From assembly GCA_012934845.2 (NCBI GenBank), contig WNNJ02000547.1, positions 1-64,000 on the forward strand: a stretch of 64,000 nt of DNA, given 5' to 3'. The notes beneath the pieces are model-generated. The model saw only the letters and a list, made by a program, of their open reading frames with translations. It had not been told where the DNA came from and did no database searches. A program made the translations under genes and the position numbers. Positions 54,506 to 64,000 of this stretch are shown here, piece by piece. The stretch's first letter is position 1. Each line of letters starts with the position of its first letter. Source of the DNA: Pomphorhynchus laevis. Taxonomy: Eukaryota; Acanthocephala; Palaeacanthocephala; Echinorhynchida; Pomphorhynchidae.

Positions 54506-56918
54506 TCGATCTCGCTCCTAAGCATACTTTTCGTCTTAGTCTATTCAATACTCGCTCCATTCTTCATAAAGCTGATATGCTTCTCGATATCTTCGATCAA
54601 TTATCTATCGATATTCTCTGCATTACCGAATCCTGGCACACTGACTCCGACGATCTTGCTATTCGTCGTCTATGTCGCTCTGGTTGTTCTCTAGTTGAAT
54701 CAGCTCGTCAAATTACATCTCATATATCTACTGCGTCTAACCATGGCGGTATTGTTGCCATTGCTCGTCACCCAATGTCTTTACGTAAAATCAACGTTAA
54801 CATCCGTTACACCTCGTTCGAATTACTCATATGCAGATTATCAACGCCTTTCCCTCTGGAACTTGTGATTGTATACCGTCCAGGTTCAGTTGCCCCATCA
54901 CGTATCTTCTTTAACGACCTTGCAGATCTAATGTCTCACTGTTCATTGTCTTATACTCCTTCTTTTGTTCTCGGTGACTTTAACATTCGTCTTGATCGCC
55001 CGTCTGACTCTGACTCTATCACTTTAACTAATCTTTTTTCTGATTTTAACTATAAATTACTTTCAACAAGCCCAACTCATATTCTCGGCGGTGCTCTCGA
55101 CATCATTGTTGTTCCTAACTGCTTCAATGACTATACCTCCTCGTCAATTACTGATCCTGGTTTGTCCGATCATTTCCTTGTCACTCTTACTCTTACTCGT
55201 CCCCATCCTCTTTCTCCGCCTTTACCGTTATCTACACCAAGTCGACCCTGGAAGCTTCTCGATATCCCTATTCTCTGCACAGCCTTACTCAATTCTTCAC
55301 TCTTTTCACTTCCTCTTAACTATCTCTCTCCCGATGATCTCTGCATTCTGTTTGATTCTGAACTTACGTCGATCCTCAATAACCTTCTACCTAGTCGACT
55401 TCGACGTTCCCAGCGCTTGCGCCATGCTCCCTGGTTCGATTCTGACTGTAGTTTTTCTAAGCGTCGACTCCGTCACTCTTTTCGTATGTATAAACGCTTT
55501 CTTAAACGTTCACCCAACTCACTCCCTCCAAATCTTCGTGATTCCTACTTTTCTCAACGCCGTTCACATCTCATTCTTATACGTACTAAACGTACTCTCT
55601 TTTGGCGAAATCAACTCGAGTCATCTTCCAACTCGAAATCTCATTGGAAAATCTTAAACTCAATTATTTCACGATCATCTACCCCTTGTAATATAAATCC
55701 TGATGAATTTTCTTCTTATCTACAAACTAAGCTATCTAATTTACTTTCCCTACTACCCATAGCCCCCTTGTACCCACTCTTATCTTTAAATACTTCCCTC
55801 CCAGAACTATTCCACCTTCTTCCCGTTTCGTCTGATGAAGTTTCTTCGGTTCTGCTGTCATTAACTAATAAAACCTCTCCTTCTGACCCAATTCCCACTC
55901 ACTTGCTTAAAAATATCTGCTCCGTTATCTTACCCTTCCTAACCACATTGTTCAACTCGTCCATCCGTAGCCGTACATTTCCTTCCATCTGGAAATGCGC
56001 CACTGTTCGTCCTCTCATCAAAAAGCAATCTCTCGACTCCTCACTACCATCGTTCGTACCGTCCTATTTCACTTCTCCCAACCCTTTCTAAACTCTTTGA
56101 GCGTCTCGTTCTTAAGCAAGTTAATACATATCTCTTTTCCTCTAACTTGTTTCCTCCCTTCCAAGCCGCTTTTCGCTCTAATCACTCTACTAAAATTGCC
56201 TGTCTCAAAGTTTATAATGACTTACTAATCTCGCGCGATCATAAATTATGTAGTGTCATAGTTTCTCTTGATCTATCGTCTGCTTTTGACATCGTCGATC
56301 ACTCGATTCTTCTCCATCGCCTTCGTCATGATTATGGCTTCTCATTACGTACTGTATCATGGTTTTCTTCATATCTATCAAATCGTACATTTCGCATATA
56401 TTCTAACTCTTCTCTCTCCCATCCTTTATCCATCCCGACCGGTGTTCCACAAGGCTCCGTATAAGGGGCTATGCTTTTCTCTCTTCTTCTCGGTGACTTG
56501 TCTTCGATTTCTCAAAAATTTAACTTCCATGTTACGCAATATGCTGATGACATTCTCATCTATGCTCACGCACCTGCTTATCGTATTCATGATCTTAGTG
56601 TTTCTGTTTCCAGCTGTCTTGTCTCAATTTCCAATCATCTTTCTTCTCTTCGCCTTTCTCTGAATCCTGATAAATCTAAAATTATGTGGATCCTACCTCG
56701 AAGCTTCGGCGTAGAACCTCCTTCCGTATCATTAAATTCTACAATTCTTCCTATCGTTGATAATCTCGTTTTCCTAGGCTTTCATTTCGACAACCGAATT
56801 TCACTTAAACATTTCATTAGTGATAAAGTACGCTCATCTACCTTGATACTCCGCAATCTCCATCAAGCTCGTAGATTGATCGATTTCACTTGTATGACTC
56901 TCATATCTTCTCTTCTTT
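54469..56918 (+). pseudogene. LINE B2 ORF2: APE endonuclease and RT, broken
   Basis: The endonuclease and first half of RT are open (54469-56091). An extra base in CCATCGTTCG near 56048 (B1 has CCATCTTCG) shifts the frame. The RT continues at 56147-56464 and ends at a TAA within VPQGSV* near 56461. The YADDILIYAHAP active site follows in 56471-56918. It overlaps the end of ORF1 by 37 nt, as in B1. Confidence 0.85.
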
Positions 56919-59900
56919 TTACACAAATTACAATAAATTCGATTATAAGATTACAAGATTCGATTACAAGGGATTAACCCAGGGTGTGCATCTCATCCAC
57001 ACGAAAATGCCTCGAGGAAAGCCAAGTACGGTTAGCAAATGTTGTGGTTGCAATGGCCCAAATGCAAGATGTCGCGGGTGTCGATGTGCGAAAGCGGATC
57101 GCCCCTGTATAAACTGCTCTGCTGCTCAGTGTACCAACAACCTTTCCGCGACTGAACTTCTCATCGATCTCAATCCCACTCACACTTCCGCAGAAAACAA
57201 TGATATTGACCCACCACGTCTCGATTACGGTACCCAAGATAGAATCAAAATGAGCTCTGATACCGACAGTATCGTGTTTACGAGAGATGATCACCCTATG
57301 CGTAATAACGGTGAAAACAACAGTGTTTCGCCCTTCAACGTACACACTGCTCAAGCGAATGACCAACCTATTACGACAAACTCGTCTTTCAAAATTCAGA
57401 TAGACTTCGTATATGGTAAAGTAATTCACTGGAAACCCGAAAATTTAGAACTTCCCAAATGCAACGCCAGTAACGCGTTTATTGACCAACTAACCGACCT
57501 ATACAATATGGCCACTTACGGGAAAGACACGCCAACTTTTGATGCACTAAAAGCCGCAACCGTCCTCGCGAGATGCGTGCTGCAGCCGATTAAAACTCGA
57601 AAAACAGCAATGATTCGCAAAACTTTGGAGCGTCGAATCAGTCTATGGAAATGTCGAGAAATTCTTGAGCTATACAAGGAGGCCCAAATCCTACAATCTC
57701 GACGCACGTTAGTCGTCCGCAACAGCTCTAGCAACGACTGGAAAAGAAAATATTGCCATCTTGTCTGTAAAAACAAACTAACTGCGGCTACTCATTTACT
57801 TGAAGACCACGAAACGAATGGTTGTCTATCACCTCACGTCCTGATCGGAGACAAAACCGTAAAACAACACCTAGAAGCCCTTCATCCTGAGCCTGCCGAT
57901 GCGGATCCCGATGCCCTGCTTCAAGAAAGGCTTCCCAGTGCCCTGCCTCACCACTCATCAATGTTCCTTTCCATCTGTGCGATAGACATCCAAAGATCGG
58001 CGAAATCGACTTTTGGTTCGGCTGGACCATCCGGCATGGACGCGATTTTATGGAGACGTATGCTGACCGCTTTCGGAATGCATTCACAAAAGCTAGCGGA
58101 GAGTCTTGCTTCCTTGGCCATTTGTATCGCAACGGAGCGGATGCCCACCGGTTGTTTGGAAGCATTCATTGCCGGTCGTCTGGTCGCTATTCCGAAAAAA
58201 TCCGGTGGTATACGTCCAATCGGTATTTCAAACGTGGATAGACGCATTATTTCACGGACAATCCTGCGTCATATAAAATCTGACCTTCAAGAAGCCGCCG
58301 GAACTACGCAGTTGTGTGCCGCCCAACGAAATGGCATCGAATTTGCCATTCACTCACTACGCAAACGATTTCATGAAAATTCCGAAAACGCTCTTATGTG
58401 TATCGATGCTAGCAACGCTTTTAACCGCCTGAATCGTCGAGTCGCTCTGGCAAATATGAAATTTATTTGCCCAGCTCTTAACGTCGCATTTCGCAACATA
58501 TATTCGGGTGACGCTCAGCTTGTCATCGAAGATGAATCGATTTATTCAAGAGAGGGGGTAACTCAAGGAGACCCCTTCGCAATGGCCGTTTTTGCCATGT
58601 CCTCGATTCCACTAATCAAGCTCATACAGTCGAAATGCCCAGACACTCTGCAACGATGGTACGCCGATGACGCAAACTTCGTCGGTTCCTTATCGTCGTT
58701 AAAAACAGCTTGGCATATCTTGACTACGCGCGGGCCTCATTATGGCTATTACGTAAATCCATCGAAAACCAATATCTTGGTACATAATATAGAGCGTCAT
58801 GACGGATCTCACGATTTTATCTCTGACAGCTTTCCGTACGTTACAATACGTAATGACTTTGTCAACATCCTTGGTTCCGCCATCGGTACTGAAGATTGTT
58901 TATCACAGTTTGTCGCTCGAAAGATTTCTTCGGCTGTAAATTTGGTTTCCCGACTTGCAGATGTCTGCTCAGCGGATCCGCATGTTGGTTATACAGGACT
59001 TATCAAATCACTGCAATGGAAATGGACTTTTCTATTCAGAACGACGCCTTGCACCGCTGCCAACGTTAATCCGTTGCACGGCATGTTACTCGATCAAATC
59101 CTGCCCCAAATTACAAAACACGATCTGCCTGATCCAATCAACAGCATATTGACAAGTCCTATTAAAATGGGTGGCATTGGCATTATGGATCCTATATTTA
59201 CCTTTAAGTCTGATCTCGAAGCCTCGGAGCATATGTGCTCCACTTATTCATTTGGGCTCAAGGGCGAGGGATTAAAGTCGTTACAGCAAACCTATGCAGC
59301 TCAAATCGCCAAGACGCGCAAAGATGCATTCACACTCCGACTTAACCAAGCTCTTCGTTTTGTTCCCGAAATTACCAAACGTGCACTTGAATATGCCAAG
59401 TACCCCGGCTCCTCAAACTGGCTCACTGCTGGTGCTTCTGAAGAGCTCCACCACCACCTTTCTGCGAGTGAATTTCGAGATGGCATCGCAACGCGCTATG
59501 GATTTGAACCACCAGACATGCCCGCCCTGTGTATCTGCAAAGAAGAAACAAGCCTTAGTCACGTGCTCTCTTGTAAACGTGGAGGCTTCCAGATCGTGCG
59601 ACACAATATCATTCGCGACATCCTCGCTGACGAGCTTAGTTCGGTCTGTTATGGGGTTGCAACCGAACCCACACTAACTGCAGTCAATGATCCCTCGTGT
59701 CTCGAAAGGGCATCAACTTGCTGCGACACCAACGCAAGACTAGATGTAATCTGTACGGGCCTATCAGTAGACCGCTTCCAGCGAACGTTCTTCGACGTTT
59801 CCGTTTTTAACAACCATGCTGGTTCCTACTCCGCGTCGGCAGAAAACGCTTTTGCATACCACGAAGCCCGGAAGAGCTCAAAATACTCTGAAAGAATCAC

Positions 59901-60370
59901 CCAAATCGAAAGGGGATCGTTTATACCCTTCATCCTATCTGCGTCTGGAGGTCTGGGAAAATGTGCACTTTCGGCCTTGCAGCGGATCGCACAACTCAAG
60001 TCAATAAACAACGATCAGATTTCGTACAGCCAACACATACAGCGAATCAAAACAAGATTGAGTATAGCCATATGCCGTGCATCCTCTTTGTGCATAAGGG
60101 GCTTCCGATCCAGCAAGGGGCATCCCGTATACTCAGCAGACAACCATCAAGCTGATACAATATCCAAAAAGACATCTAATCGCCAAGCTACAGATAGCCC
60201 GAATCCGTCGAACAATGCTCGAGCGATCCGATGGAATGATGAAGACGGCGGCACGTTGTGTACCTCCCTTGTGGATCTAAAGTAAAAAAAAATATTCTGG
60301 AATTTAATTAACCTGGCCCATTTGGGGGAACCTGTTTTTCTGTACAAATAAATCTAGTATTATTATAAAA
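56919..60370 (+). mobile_element. RLE-type LINE E4, intact coding region
   Basis: The 5' UTR (56919-57006) shares ACACAAATTACAATAAAT with E2. One full ORF follows, then a 3' UTR with the family hairpin (60314-60332) and an A+T-rich tail ending near 60370. It is inserted at, or fused to, the truncated end of B2. It is the only E copy without a visible break. Confidence 0.9.
57007..60285 (+). CDS. LINE E4 protein: CXC finger, RT, CCHC knuckle and RLE nuclease (1092 aa)
   Basis: Start chosen at MPRGKPSTVSKCCGCNG, which aligns with the E2 start; the frame is open further upstream but that part is UTR-like. CXC-like finger at residues 12-43. Middle region about 130-330 with VIHWKPENLELPKC. RT: AGPSGMDAILWRRML, GIRPIGISNVDRRI, CIDASNAFNRLNRR, TQGDPF (519-524) and YADD (552-555). 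Knuckle CICKEETSLSHVLSC (842-856) with RH at 865-866. RLE catalytic residues: D913 in ARLDV, D930 in FFDVSVFN and K956/K959 in YHEARKSSKY. Every catalytic motif is present. It would bind its RNA and target DNA, nick the target and copy the RNA. It resembles the R2/R4/NeSL-type RLE LINEs, but the clade is not certain. Confidence 0.9.
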   Translation: MPRGKPSTVSKCCGCNGPNARCRGCRCAKADRPCINCSAAQCTNNLSATELLIDLNPTHTSAENNDIDPPRLDYGTQDRIKMSSDTDSIVFTRDDHPMRNNGENNSVSPFNVHTAQANDQPITTNSSFKIQIDFVYGKVIHWKPENLELPKCNASNAFIDQLTDLYNMATYGKDTPTFDALKAATVLARCVLQPIKTRKTAMIRKTLERRISLWKCREILELYKEAQILQSRRTLVVRNSSSNDWKRKYCHLVCKNKLTAATHLLEDHETNGCLSPHVLIGDKTVKQHLEALHPEPADADPDALLQERLPSALPHHSSMFLSICAIDIQRSAKSTFGSAGPSGMDAILWRRMLTAFGMHSQKLAESLASLAICIATERMPTGCLEAFIAGRLVAIPKKSGGIRPIGISNVDRRIISRTILRHIKSDLQEAAGTTQLCAAQRNGIEFAIHSLRKRFHENSENALMCIDASNAFNRLNRRVALANMKFICPALNVAFRNIYSGDAQLVIEDESIYSREGVTQGDPFAMAVFAMSSIPLIKLIQSKCPDTLQRWYADDANFVGSLSSLKTAWHILTTRGPHYGYYVNPSKTNILVHNIERHDGSHDFISDSFPYVTIRNDFVNILGSAIGTEDCLSQFVARKISSAVNLVSRLADVCSADPHVGYTGLIKSLQWKWTFLFRTTPCTAANVNPLHGMLLDQILPQITKHDLPDPINSILTSPIKMGGIGIMDPIFTFKSDLEASEHMCSTYSFGLKGEGLKSLQQTYAAQIAKTRKDAFTLRLNQALRFVPEITKRALEYAKYPGSSNWLTAGASEELHHHLSASEFRDGIATRYGFEPPDMPALCICKEETSLSHVLSCKRGGFQIVRHNIIRDILADELSSVCYGVATEPTLTAVNDPSCLERASTCCDTNARLDVICTGLSVDRFQRTFFDVSVFNNHAGSYSASAENAFAYHEARKSSKYSERITQIERGSFIPFILSASGGLGKCALSALQRIAQLKSINNDQISYSQHIQRIKTRLSIAICRASSLCIRGFRSSKGHPVYSADNHQADTISKKTSNRQATDSPNPSNNARAIRWNDEDGGTLCTSLVDLK

Positions 60371-61489
60371 AAAAATTATTATTGCTGTAGGATGCTTGCT
60401 ATATAGGTGGATACGTGCAAATGGATAGCATCAACTAACTAGTATAAACATTGGACTTCATAAGAGGTCACCATCCAGTAGATTTAGTTTACTTGCTTTG
60501 CCATTTATATGCATTTGAAAAGTTTGGAGTTGATAGCTGACTAAAGTGCTCAGCAACATTCATGATTCCATATATTATTACAAGACTTTGACACCTTATA
60601 GCATAAGTGTCGAGTTCATATAAGCTGATAGGTCATTTTTTAATGTTTTTATCCTCGTGGGCCGCACAAAAAAACATGGTCTTAAAAACTGATTTTTTAA
60701 AGATACATATTTCGATGCAATTCAAAACGCATAGATTAGTTGTATTAAGATATCTTATGAAAAATCTGTACATGCAGATAAATCAAATCAGTTACGTATT
60801 TAATCTAATTATAAAATTGGAAAAAATTGAATTATATGGAAATACAATTATAATTATTTTTTTGTATGAAACTTGTTGCTTGAAGTTTCGTCTTCTATAA
60901 AGCGGTCAAAGTCAGAGGTCAACTGTATGGAAGCAAGCAACTATATGGAAGCAAGAAATATTCATAAAAGAAGACATCTGTTTTTCCGACAACCTTGATC
61001 TGAAGTTATTTTTATTAAGCTACATGTATGAAAAAAGCTTTGCACATAGATAGGTATATTCAAACGCATAAAATATTCGATGCAAAATTTTTTATCTCTT
61101 GGTATTTCTCACTTGAGTAAGAATATGTAGCAGATACGGCTACTTCTTGATATTTTCCTCTAGAGACAGTGTCATTTCCAAGATCAATTAATTTCAATTG
61201 GAGTTCTAGGGTGCGTTTACAGCAGAGAAAGCAAAGAGATTTATAAAGAGATAAAAGGCGGTATCGTTGTGTTCTAAGTTTTCAGAACGTTTGACAAATT
61301 CGGAATTGGTATCATCTACTTTAGATATATGCGTAAAAAATCAAGATCATGATAATGTTGTTTCAATTTTAAGCAGCATAAAAATGCATTAAGGTGTTTT
61401 CGTTTAAATGTGGTCTGAAAACGGAAAGTTTAACTCTAAAACGTGCATTTTCATCACATATGCTTATTGTCTATTTATCTTTCTTTTGT
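60371..61489. other. A+T-rich spacer, nothing recognised
   Basis: The 97-aa ORF at 60607-60900 has random-looking composition. No repeat family, RNA gene or conserved protein was recognised. Confidence 0.5.
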
Positions 61490-61518
61490 AAAAAAGGATT
61501 TATTTTAACGTGGCAAAT

Positions 61519-61534
61519 GCGTGCCAGCGCACGC
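61519..61534 (-). promoter_or_regulatory. Family-A 3'-terminal hairpin
   Basis: GCGTGC/GCACGC stem with a 4-nt loop, followed in sense by ATTTGCCACGTTAAAATAAAT. The same structure occurs in A3 (52524-52539) and, with changed bases, in B1 and B4. Confidence 0.7.
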
Positions 61535-61565
61535 TTACATGACCACAACAAAACAAGACTGTGAA

Positions 61566-63986
61566 TCAGGTGTCGAGAAGGTGTGAACGGAGGAGGTGTT
61601 TGAATGTGATAAAGGAGGGGGCGCGGCGGACGTCGAGAGGGAGTTGATTCCAGGCGAGTGAGGCGGCGACGAGGAAGGATCGGAGACCGTAGTTGTTGGA
61701 GTAATTAGGAACGTGGAGTAAGAGGGTATAACAGGAACGAAGCGATAGCGAGGTGGGGCGAGTATCGTCTAAGAAAGGAAGGTTGATGAACGATGGGGAG
61801 CCGACAGCGATGAGATGAAAGGTAACGAGAAAAAAGCGGAGTTTGATGCGGATGTGGACGGTGGGCCAGGAGAATTTGGCAAAATATGTGGATGTGTGGT
61901 CGAAGCGACGGAGACGAAAGAGCACTCGAACGGCGGTGTTGATTATTCGCTGTAGGAGTAGGATGATGGATTTTAGAGAATTGGCGAAAAGGCTAAGGCA
62001 GTAATCGATTTTAGGGAAAAGAAGCGATGAAAGAAGAGACATACAAGAACGGAAGTCGATAAGGGGGCGGATACGGCGGATGTCACGGAGAATTAAGTTA
62101 GATGAGCGGACCTTGTCACGGACGAAGGGTTTAAGGAAAGGTGATCATCGAAATGGAAGCCTAAGAAAGTGAGATTGTGGACTATGGGGATGATCGATGA
62201 GGCAAAATATACAGTGGGAGGAGATATGTTTGGTTTACGGGGAAGGATCCACATTATTTTGGACATTTCGGGTTTAAAGCGAGATGGAGATTGGAGAGAC
62301 GTTCGTAGATAGAAGAAAGACAGTTAACGGCAGAAATACCGATATCGTGAATGCGATGTGCGGGTGCATGAGCATAGATTAGAATGTCATCGGCGTATTG
62401 CATGATCTCAAAGGAGTAAGGTTTGATAAACGGAGATAGATCGCCAAGCAGAAGAGAGAAAAGCAGGGGACCTAGGACTGAACCTTGTGGGACCCCGCAA
62501 AAAATAGGGATGGGATGGGAGGATGATGAATTAGAACAGACGCGAAAGGAACCGTCGGATCGATATGAGGCGAACCATGCTACGGAGGAAGAAAAGCTGT
62601 AATCATAACGAAGGCGAGAAAGGAGGACGGAGTGGTCGACAATGTCGAATGCGGAGGAGAGGTCGAGGGAGATGAGAACACTATATAGAGCCTTGTCTCG
62701 AGAAATGAGTAAGTCGTTGTACACTTTTATGCATGCGATTTCTGTCGAGTGATTAGAGCGGAAAGCGGATTGGAAAGGAGGGTACAGATTGAATGAGGAG
62801 AGATAAGCGTTAATTTGTAATAAGATGAGGCGTTCTAAGAGCGTAGAAAGAGTAGGGAGTAGTGAAATGGGGCGATAGATAGAAGGGATGGAGGGGTCGA
62901 GCGATTGTTTCTTAAGGAGGGGACGAACGATTGCGGATTTCCAGTGTGAAGGGAAGATACGACTGCGGATGGACGAGTTAAACAAGGTTGTGAGAAATTG
63001 GGATATCGATGAGCATATAGATTTTAATATGTGTGTAGGCAGGGGATCGGTAGGTAAGGTTTTGTTGGGCAAGGACATGAGGACAGATGATACTTCTGTA
63101 GGTGAGACAAGGAGAAGATGAAAGAGTTCCGGAAGGATGAGAGTAGACTGGGCAGAGTGGAATAGGATGGAGACCGGGGTGTAAGAGAGCAACGTGGGTA
63201 CTTTAGTCTGGAGAAATGACGAATAATCATTGGCATTGATGTTGCACGGCGAAGAGGAGCGAGCAAGGATTGATTTAAAAGTATGCCAGAGTGTCTTAGA
63301 GTTGAATGAAGTGATGATTTTGTGCTGCCAGAAGGAGTTGCATTGGGTACGTAGTAGGTTGATATGAGACCGGCGAAGAGCAAGTTAGGAATCACGGAAA
63401 GACGGAGTGATCGAGCGGAAATCGCGTCTGAGAGAGCGGTGATAGACTCGAAAAGCATGGCGGAGTCGACGCTTTGATAGTAGGCATTGGATGTCAAACC
63501 ATGGGGCACGGTGCAAGCGACGGTGTGGGTGAGACTTGAAGGGCAAGAGAATATCGAGAGTGGATGTGAGTTCAGAGTCGAAAAGAAAGGCGAGATCGTG
63601 AGGAGATGAATATGTTATTGTGGGTAATGTGATATAGATGATTTGAGTAAGGCAGAGCGGAGAAGGGAGAGGTCAAGATTTCTTCAAGGGCGACGTAGGA
63701 TTGTATGTGTGTGAGGAGGGGTGTAGTTGTTTGTGCGATCAAGGGTGATAAGAAAGTGATCGGATTGACAAGGATCAGAGATGGACAGTGAGGTGTGGGC
63801 AGCAAAATGATCGGGGACAGCGATTATGTCGAGTTCCCCACTAAGTATATGTGGTGTGGGGGCAGTGGAGATTAGTTTGTAATTGTAGTTGGATAGAATG
63901 TTGATGAAGCGGATGGAATCTGTGGAAGAGGGGCGGTCTAGGCGGATATTGAAGTCGCCTAGAACGAGTGAAGGGTTTGAGGACAA
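61566..63986 (-). pseudogene. LINE A4 ORF2: APE endonuclease and RT, partial
   Basis: Endonuclease piece with VLGDFNIRLD and SDPCQSDHFLI (63986-63684), inter-domain (63509-63024), RT with YRPISLLPTLSTLLERL, FQSAFRSNHSTEIACIKVYND, LDLSSAFDIVD, FCGVPQGSVLGPLLF and QYADDILIYAHAP (63192-62254), and C-terminus (62042-61566). At least four frameshifts are present. Confidence 0.85.
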
Positions 63987-64000
63987 AAAACAATGAGAGA

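Larger units (their letters stand above)
53119..56918 (+). mobile_element. LINE B2 (L2/CR1-like), 3'-truncated
   Basis: Very close copy of B1 on the other strand, with a single 5' monomer, ORF1 and most of ORF2. It is cut at about 56918 inside ORF2 (..LISSLLF), exactly where the E4 5' UTR starts. No B sequence was recognised beyond E4, so the remainder is missing. Confidence 0.9.
61490..64000 (-). mobile_element. LINE A4 (L2/CR1-like), continues past the window
   Basis: Same family as A1-A3. The 3' terminus is at about 61490 with a perfect hairpin at 61519-61534. The element is still within the APE endonuclease at the window end. Confidence 0.85.

Noticed and set aside
57007-60285. R2-type rDNA-specific element
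   Set aside because: No Myb or C2H2 N-terminus and no rDNA sequence in the flanks; the insertion lies at a LINE B copy.

Overview
This window is animal nuclear DNA, A+T-rich and built almost entirely of retroelements. One host gene is recognisable: a single-exon catalytic alpha subunit of AMP-activated protein kinase (9867-11606, minus strand). The rest is non-LTR retrotransposons (LINEs) of several lineages, two Penelope-like elements (PLEs), one LTR-element fossil, a satellite array and several foldback sequences. Poly-(TAA) tails, L2-like, CR1/Jockey-like and PLE families together with an AMPK gene point to an invertebrate metazoan. I cannot name the species.

Layout: 1-2700 broken PLE-1; 2761-4649 five exact 380-bp satellite units; 4768-5215 two foldbacks; 6293-9330 LINE A1; 9867-11606 AMPK; 12375-15004 LINE F; 15005-16153 5' piece of an A LINE; 16155-18725 LINE G; 18940-20515 LINE H; 20735-27010 three copies of E, a restriction-like-endonuclease (RLE) LINE family; 27585-32143 LINE B1 with an intact 969-aa ORF2; 32652-33316 LINE B3, head to head with B1; 33660-34510 Gypsy gag fossil; 34515-36290 LINE I; 36488-39535 LINE A2; 39540-40955 LINE J; 40960-43190 the mosaic element E5; 43191-45640 LINE K; 45803-47555 PLE-2 between 62-bp direct repeats; 48170-52060 LINE L (RLE plus OTU domain); 52493-53005 LINE A3; 53119-56918 LINE B2; 56919-60370 E4, an intact RLE LINE inserted in or next to B2; 61490-64000 LINE A4, running off the window.

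Families: A and B are L2/CR1-like, with an ORF1 that ends in an RRM-like region and an ORF2 made of an APE endonuclease and a reverse transcriptase (RT). They share a 3'-terminal hairpin that shows a compensatory base-pair change. E elements encode one protein: a Cys-rich CXC-like N-terminus, RT, a CCHC knuckle and an RLE nuclease. G, I, J and K are CR1/Jockey-like. F and H are APE-type or unassigned LINEs.

The two most unusual objects are E5 and L. E5 has an E-type 5' end and CXC finger joined to a CR1-like ORF1, and then an APE N-terminus fused in frame to an RLE C-terminus with no RT between them. L carries an OTUD3-like ubiquitin-protease domain in the same frame downstream of its RLE nuclease.
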